This document shows, one piece after another, positions 58,432 to 64,000 of a DNA stretch of 64,000 bases. The stretch comes from Branchiostoma floridae. Its lineage: Eukaryota > Chordata > Leptocardii > Amphioxiformes > Branchiostomatidae. The stretch is taken from positions 17,649,959-17,713,958 of the forward strand of contig NC_049987.1 of NCBI RefSeq assembly GCF_000003815.2, in the 5' to 3' direction. The translations under genes and the position numbers were made by a program. The stretch's first letter is position 1; each line of letters opens with the position of its first letter. The notes under the pieces were generated by a model. The model made no database searches. It had not been told where the DNA came from and saw only the letters and a list, made by a program, of their open reading frames with translations.

Positions 58432-59514
58432 TAACTGTGTCCAAAATTTTGGAGTTGTACACTTCAGTGAAGCCCTCGTGTTTGGTCACTTCCTCTACCG
58501 CCGGTTTAACTAAAGAGAAGAAAGAATCACAACTTCCTCTTGAAGAGTTACTCGTGGCTTCCTGTACAAAAGGAAACACTTATGGAGTAGGTATAGTCAT
58601 AATGACGCAGATAGCACGGGAAAACTGTCAAGCACGGGAAAACTGTCAACAACTCTTCATTTTCATCCAAACATTCCTTAAAGGACCCGACATTGAAAAT
58701 ATTCTCGAGAACCAAACGTTCAATTTTAATTGCATGTAAAACCACTAGTTAGTAAGTTTGCATCGTAATGTCGTATTACTGGTGTTTGCGAACTGCACAA
58801 AGTAATCTGATCAATGTTTACTACGTTTCTGAAACCATCTCAAAATAGACCCTCCTGTTCTTAACAACAACATACTGTACACTGGTTTGAAATATCACAG
58901 TTTGTATGGTGCAATGATGTTGTAACCGCCCTCCCTACATTATAAATAGTGTTATGCAATTCCATATTGTTGTAATGTTGATTACACTTACTATGTAGAA
59001 GAATGGTAGGAAAGTCTCTTTCTACATTGTCCTAATGTTACATTATAGACCTTTAAAACACACGGGATGAATACAGTTCTAGAAGTGTTTTACGATGCAC
59101 AATAACATCATATTTTCTTCTCCCTTTATGAATAGAAATGTTAAACCTGAAAACATACCTGAAATTTGTAAGGAACAGAAGGTTATGGACACTCATGTTG
59201 CTAGTTGTTTAAGTGTAAAATATGATCTGTACGTACCTAAATGTTCAGCTTTATTTCCATCTTGTACATTCAAAGACGAGTATGTGTATTATGTTGAATT
59301 GTATATTTTGTATCTTTTTTGTTGTTGTCAGAATTGATTTGTCAATAAAAGAAGAAAGTGAAACAGGAATGGTACACGTCATTCACATTAACAGACTGAG
59401 ATAGCTTTAATCCACTTATAGGCGGACTGTGTCTAAGATGGCTTCTTGTAAATGGTCTTGACGACGCAAAGCTTAAGCGTGTCTCGAATAGTTTTTGATG
59501 CATCTTCATTATAA

Positions 59515-59830
59515 TAGAAGTTTATTTGCAAGTTCGTGCCCGAGGGCTAATTGCAAGTACATGGTATACACATAGTGACAATGGACAGTCATAAACAAGA
59601 TTTTAATCTAATACTAGTGTTGGCTTTTTTTGGAAGCAGAGGGAGACGAAAAGCCCCACATTTTTTTTAAAATTTGTGGGTTCTGCGATATCAAGAGAAA
59701 ATTGGCTTTCTGTTCGCCTGTCAATGTGGGGAAGATGGGATAATACTTTGTGGCTTCTCTAAATAGGGTGATTCTTTCGGTTTCGTTGAATGAACATTTG
59801 GAAATGAAATGTGTTTCGTCTCCCACTGCA
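59515..59830 (-). pseudogene. LINE 3' end, CR1-like, copy 2
   Basis: On the minus strand a frame reads GDETHFISKCSFNETERITL and on to 59614, the Cys/His tail of a LINE ORF2. It is followed by a 3' UTR with TTAGCCCTCGGGCAC. About 90% alike to 43862-44172. Severely 5'-truncated. Confidence 0.7.
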
Positions 59831-59859
59831 CATTATAATCATATGGTGTATAAAGGTAA

Positions 59860-59945
59860 GGCCATGTTGATACTATTATATAGATGACATCCTCAGGGAA
59901 TCCCAAACTAATGCGTACGATTTTGATAATAGGATTTTTAAGTAG
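59860..59945. repeat. Harbinger-like MITE end fragment
   Basis: GGCCATGTTGATACTATTAT followed by AGATGACATCCTCAGGG and AATGCG, preceded by TAA. Only the left terminal part is present. Confidence 0.6.
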
Positions 59946-60122
59946 GCAGTGACAGAGCCAACCACCCACAAGGATTCAAGAGAGCGTTTTGTGCAGATAG
60001 ACACATGCATTGTATGTCCTAAAAAAATGCCTCAAGTCAGCGATCGTAGGACGATCGCACCACCTATGTGACCGTGCCTTGATGGCACTTTAAGAGGACT
60101 TTCAGTTCTAATTTTCCCTTTA

Positions 60123-60980
60123 GGCCATGTTGATTTGATTATATGGATGACATCCTCCGGGAACTCCAAAACTGATGCGAGCGAGCGAATAAAAAAAAAG
60201 TTTGGCAAAAAAAAAAGTTGCTTCAGTATGAAATCAAAGTGGCCAGGAAGGTTGAACATAGGACTAAACACACATAGTATGGTATACCAACAGTTAGGTG
60301 TAGGGACCAGTAGATCATACGGATTTTTTTCTTGTTGGACCAATCCGAAAAAAACAGACCTGAAAAAAACCCCCAGAGGAACAGGTTTCGCCAATTACAA
60401 AATGGACACACTATGTCGGCAGCCATTTGGGGTCTAACCGGGGGGCCAAGAAGACAACAAGAGCGAAGTCAAGTAGAGTTTATAGCCAATTGCACCAAGT
60501 TTCTACAGTCAAAGGTACAGAGACAGTTAGCCTTTATTACATGGAGATGGGATTTTAAAATGCAGTGGGAGTCCAATAATCCACCAAACAGATTCCTTGG
60601 TAGCAAAATTGACCAATTACCATTGTTTTGAGTATTGCCAGTTCTCAAGTTTCCACAGACAATCAAGTCCAGGTTCATGTCCGGACCTGGAAATGATCCT
60701 CTGGACCTGAATTTTCTGTACTGGTACCTCCCCCAACCAACAATAGATTTTTTTCTTTCTGTCCTTTCACGTCTTATTCTTTGACTTTAGATTCATTTTG
60801 GCATTCTATGGCATTAGTTATCTGTTTTCTGATACTTCTTTTTTCAATCTACGGAATATTTGTGCTTATTTTACAGCTGCTTTGCACAATTTGTTGTGTG
60901 GTCGAAAACTTTTTTTTTTGGAAATGGCCGAAAATTGGTGCGAGCGCGGATGCCATCCATATAATCAAATCAACGTGGCC
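60123..60980. repeat. Harbinger-like MITE (GGCCATGTTGAT family) with nested hAT-like MITE
   Basis: Left GGCCATGTTGATTTGATTAT and right ATAATCAAATCAACGTGGCC; TTA flanks both ends (60120-60122, 60981-60983). Without the nested 442-bp hAT-like element the host is about 410 bp, like the other copies. Confidence 0.85.
60294..60735. repeat. hAT-like MITE nested in a Harbinger-like MITE
   Basis: Its internal blocks (TTTCTACAGTCAAAGGTACA; ATCCTCTGGACCTGAATTTT) match 34263-34693. The flanks ACCAACAG (60286-60293) and ACCAACAA (60736-60743) are a target duplication with one mismatch. Confidence 0.7.
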
Positions 60981-60983
60981 TTA

Positions 60984-61800
60984 CTTCGAAAAATAATAAT
61001 CACTGCATGTGTGCTCACTGTTTCTCAGTCTACATGTATCTAGGACCTGCCAGTACAGCGAGTTCAGCTCCTTAGATCCAACAGTTTGTAACAAAAGAAT
61101 CCTAAATCCTTTCGAACCACTCGAAAAACTGGCTGAACACACAGAAAGATCGTGTTACTTGTCCGAGAAAAGGTTTAAAACAAACAACATGGTCCCACTC
61201 ACCATGGCCTTTTAGAATCTCGGGTAATCCCGAAATAGAAAAGGAAAATGTCTAAGAGCAGTTCAAATATTTTCTTGGCCCAGAAAAATGTCTCTAAATA
61301 AATGTTCAAGAAAGCCCTCAGTAACTTAATGGACACGTTACTCTACCTAGAAGTCGGACCTTCTTCTTTCTGTTCGTCTTTTTGAAAATGTTCAAAATGT
61401 TTTCACCAAGCGTACCAAAACCCTCCTATCTTTGTACATAGGATAATTGTATTAAGAACACAAGTGCCAATAAGAGAGAAGTATTCCCTTTGTTTAGAGG
61501 TTGACTGTTGTGATTATCCGTTGTTGTGGAGTTGTCCTTTCTATTTAAAGGCTTATACAAGCTTTGGTGTAAAGGATTTCGCAATAAACGCGTGTTTGTT
61601 TGGTTTGTAAGGATAACCCGTACAAGACTGATGGTTCGACCAAAGAACTGCATGGCTTTATAACAGAAACTGCTAGGGGTCGCTCTAATGGCCAGGCAGG
61701 GCTAATAGTATGTACCAACGTATAGTGGAGTCTGGTGGGGATTCAACCATTCTGTCGTAATATATTAGTATTGAAGTAACAAAACACCATATTGTGACCC
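60984..61800. other. Intergenic, nothing recognised
   Basis: Between the MITE cluster and the end of the receptor gene. Only short open frames and no recognisable repeat. Confidence 0.4.
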
Positions 61801-61923
61801 AAAAAGTCCTTTATTTCAGTATTTAACTGGTGCACAAATTGTAGTTGTAAAATGGTATTTCTTATATACCAAGTTGACAACTACAGTCATGGCTACCACA
61901 TTTGTGCCATTTTCACTATCGAG

Positions 61924-62130
61924 CTATACAAATATAACTTTTGCAACAAGATCTAAGCTGCTTCTTGTTCATAAATTAGTGAGCACCTTCAGAATATACT
62001 TACACGTAGGAATCTGATAGTCTTTATATAAATATAATTTTTACAACTAAAACTACGCTGCTTTTTGCTCATAAATTAATGAGCACGTTCAAGATACACT
62101 TACACACGGACATCCGATAGTCTTTACCTT
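61924..62130. repeat. 100-bp tandem duplication
   Basis: GCTGCTT starts at 61957 and 62057. Both units share TCATAAATTA-TGAGCAC and GATAGTCTTTA. A piece of the same unit (ATACAAATATAAATTTTACA) reappears at about 62413, inside the neighbouring hAT-like MITE. Confidence 0.75.
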
Positions 62131-62186
62131 CTTTCATGTTGACAACTTTGGTCTTTCCCTCACTGACCGTGCCGAAATGTCACGAT

Positions 62187-62640
62187 TAGGGGTGAGTACC
62201 GGTACAGTGTACCGGCACGAAACCGTTTTTTCTTGTTAATTGGGTCCCCCCCCCCCCAAAATGATCTGCAAAAATTCACAAAAACACATTCATATTACAA
62301 AATGAACATATTATATGAGCAGGCATTCACACGTTTTGGGGCTTACCGATGGAAGTAAAGTAGAGTTTCTAGTCATTTCTACCAAGTTTTACAGTCAATC
62401 GTATAGAGGTTTTTATACAAATATAAATTTTACAACTAGAACTATGTAAAAAGCAGTTAGCCATGTAGGATTTTAACGGCGACCATGGGAGTCGAATACT
62501 TCACCAAACAGATCCCTTTAGAAATGGACCATTGTTTTGAGTATTGCACATGAACAAGTTTTCACATACTGAATTTGGTCCGGACCTGATCCTCTGGACC
62601 TGAACCGGACCTGAATTTTCTGTACCGGTACCCACCTCTA
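62187..62640. repeat. hAT-like MITE, copy near the receptor gene
   Basis: Ends TAGGGGTGAGTACCGGTAC and GTACCGGTACCCACCTCTA. Flanks GTCACGAT and TTGACGAT agree at six of eight positions. A C-tract at 62247-62258 and an extra block around 62406-62446 distinguish this copy. Confidence 0.75.
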
Positions 62641-62902
62641 TTGACGATCATTAGGCGGTGTGTTTTTCAGCTGACCACCTCACCTTCCTGCTCTCACTTC
62701 ACCCATCAGGGTAGATTTATCCACAGACGGACAAACATGCTTCCTCATGATAGGGTACTGTAAAAACGGAAATGTGTGCAGAGGTTTTATGTTCGTTGCT
62801 TTCGGGGTGAACTGAAACCCAAATGCAGCCTCGTTTTGGTGCCACGACCCCGGATGACCCCAGGAAATTCAAAAAGGCCACCATAACTGGAATTAGTCCT
62901 AT

Positions 62903-64000
62903 TTACGGATCGAGTTCAGCGTTTACGTGGTTGCTGCGGAAGAGCCGTACAACGCCGCGACGGACCTCCTGTAGACGGAACCCATAGATGACGGGGTTGA
63001 CGGCGGAGTTCAAGATGATGGAGACGAACATCTTTGAGAGAGAAACGCTGTCTTGAGTGAACATGGCCATCTTGACAGAAAACGGCAACCATCCCACAAG
63101 GAATACAACGGTGATGATGACGATGGTGACCGCGGATTTTCTACTGACGCTCGGTGGGGCTCCCACGGCGACTTCTTGGGCAGCGATGGCGTTCACGTGT
63201 GTCCAGAGGCACCAGAAGATGCTCAAGTTGAAACAGACGATTGCCGCCATCGGGATGAAGACGAACGCTACGATGAGCACCACGTAGCTGAGCGGCAGTC
63301 CTCCCCCCATCGGCAGGCATCCTTCCTCCGTACGACTCTCGCACTGCCACCCGAAGTTGGGCAGCATCGCCAGTAACACAGACCACAGCCAGACGAGCAC
63401 CACCACGACCTTACACTTGTGGTTGGTGACGTTGTTGACGTAGGTCATCCCGTGGACGATGAACCAGTAGCGCTCAGCCGTTAGCGCCAGGAGGCTGTAG
63501 GCAGAGGACAACCCCGAGAACAGGACCAAGGTGAACCGGAGTCGCGACACGGCAAAGGACGGATCAGTCTCGGTGTAGACGTAGTACAAAACCCAACTAC
63601 CCGCAAAAATGAAGTCCACTCCGGTCAAAACGTCACTGGCCGCCAGATTGGCCATGAAAATATAGGCTGGGGTGTGGAGATGTTCGAACTTGATGATGGT
63701 TGCAAGCGGGAGACTGTTAGCCACAACGGACCAGAAACCAAGACATAGTGTAGCATACACGGGCACCATGGGACCTGAATACGACGATGGATCGTTCTGC
63801 AAAGATTTGGAGACGTTTGACGTGATGTTTTCTGCTGTTCTTGTACTGGCGTTGGATACCGTGTCGATACCACAGTCCTCAAACGAACTGTTAAACAACG
63901 TTGAGTTGCTGGACAAGCCCGTTATGTCGAACTCGTCAGTTGTCAAGTTGAAGGTGGACTCAAGAGCCGAATTTACCCCGGCGGAGCCAATCACAGCGCT
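62903..64000 (-). CDS. Class A GPCR, lysophospholipid/MECA-like, 5' end outside window
   Basis: Seven-transmembrane receptor, partial: the frame is open to the window edge and no ATG precedes segment 1 except one just before it, so the true start lies upstream (the codon at 63994 is GTG). Counting from that codon, the N-terminal tail carries six N-glycosylation sequons (N26, N30, N35, N48, N56, N60). N93 and D121 are the usual residues of segments 1 and 2, ERY (174-176) replaces DRY, and NPVIY (333-337) ends segment 7. GWLPF (301-305) stands at the CWxP position without the Cys. There is no Cys at the top of segment 3, and GWQC...C (218, 226) in extracellular loop 2 gives the intraloop pair typical of S1P, LPA and cannabinoid receptors. 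The ligand cannot be assigned. The visible coding part is intronless. Confidence 0.9.
   Translation of the reverse strand, partial: SAVIGSAGVNSALESTFNLTTDEFDITGLSSNSTLFNSSFEDCGIDTVSNASTRTAENITSNVSKSLQNDPSSYSGPMVPVYATLCLGFWSVVANSLPLATIIKFEHLHTPAYIFMANLAASDVLTGVDFIFAGSWVLYYVYTETDPSFAVSRLRFTLVLFSGLSSAYSLLALTAERYWFIVHGMTYVNNVTNHKCKVVVVLVWLWSVLLAMLPNFGWQCESRTEEGCLPMGGGLPLSYVVLIVAFVFIPMAAIVCFNLSIFWCLWTHVNAIAAQEVAVGAPPSVSRKSAVTIVIITVVFLVGWLPFSVKMAMFTQDSVSLSKMFVSIILNSAVNPVIYGFRLQEVRRGVVRLFRSNHVNAELDP

Larger units (their letters stand above)
61810..62902 (-). other. Probable 3' UTR of the receptor gene
   Basis: TTTATT at 61810-61815 is AATAAA on the minus strand, about 1.1 kb past the stop. Inside lie a 100-bp tandem duplication (61924-62130) and a hAT-like MITE (62187-62640). 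The extent is inference. Confidence 0.4.

Noticed and set aside
59095..59337. 80-residue plus-strand frame
   Set aside because: AT-rich, no motif, no splice or promoter context.
63994..63994. Start of the receptor at this position
   Set aside because: The codon is GTG, and the frame remains open to the window edge, so the true ATG lies outside.

Overview
The window reads as animal nuclear DNA, most likely from a lancelet (Branchiostoma) or another invertebrate deuterostome. The evidence is long AT-rich introns, one FoxO gene with the typical split forkhead domain, an MFSD9-type transporter gene with GT-AG introns, a class A receptor of the lysophospholipid/cannabinoid (MECA) type, and many small non-autonomous DNA transposons with 3' ends of CR1-like LINEs. 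The species call is inference; the gene family calls rest on the translated exons. A run of exactly 100 N (35872-35971) marks an assembly gap of unknown size.

Layout: 1-1.6 kb is intergenic, with a 9-bp-TSD hairpin MITE and a degenerate tandem array. About 1.6-18.2 kb (plus a probable 3' UTR to about 22 kb) is FoxO on the + strand: coding exon 1 (1985-2452), a 14.15-kb intron full of nested MITEs, and coding exon 2 (16603-18195). About 27.6-53.5 kb (3' UTR to about 54.8 kb) is an MFSD9-like major facilitator gene on the + strand, in six coding exon positions with two candidate first exons. 55.7-56.8 kb is a single-exon gene of unknown function, 59 bases downstream of a perfect CRE. 62.9-64.0 kb is the 3' part of a GPCR gene on the - strand that runs off the window. 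There is no operon-like organisation; the four genes appear independent.

The most unusual structure is repeated tandem duplication of exon boundaries. The FoxO intron-exon 2 junction, including the DNA-recognition helix codons, occurs three times in a row, and the last copy is the real exon. MFSD9 exon 5 is likewise the last of three copies, the first two being decayed. MFSD9 exon 1 is duplicated with its donor site.

The repeat landscape allows TIR/TSD-based classification by eye: PIF/Harbinger-like MITEs (TWA target), hAT-like MITEs (8-bp target), TA-target MITEs, one Mutator-like MITE (9-bp target), and palindromic families. In two copies of one Harbinger-like MITE, TA-target MITEs of different families inserted at the same TA inside its terminal repeat.
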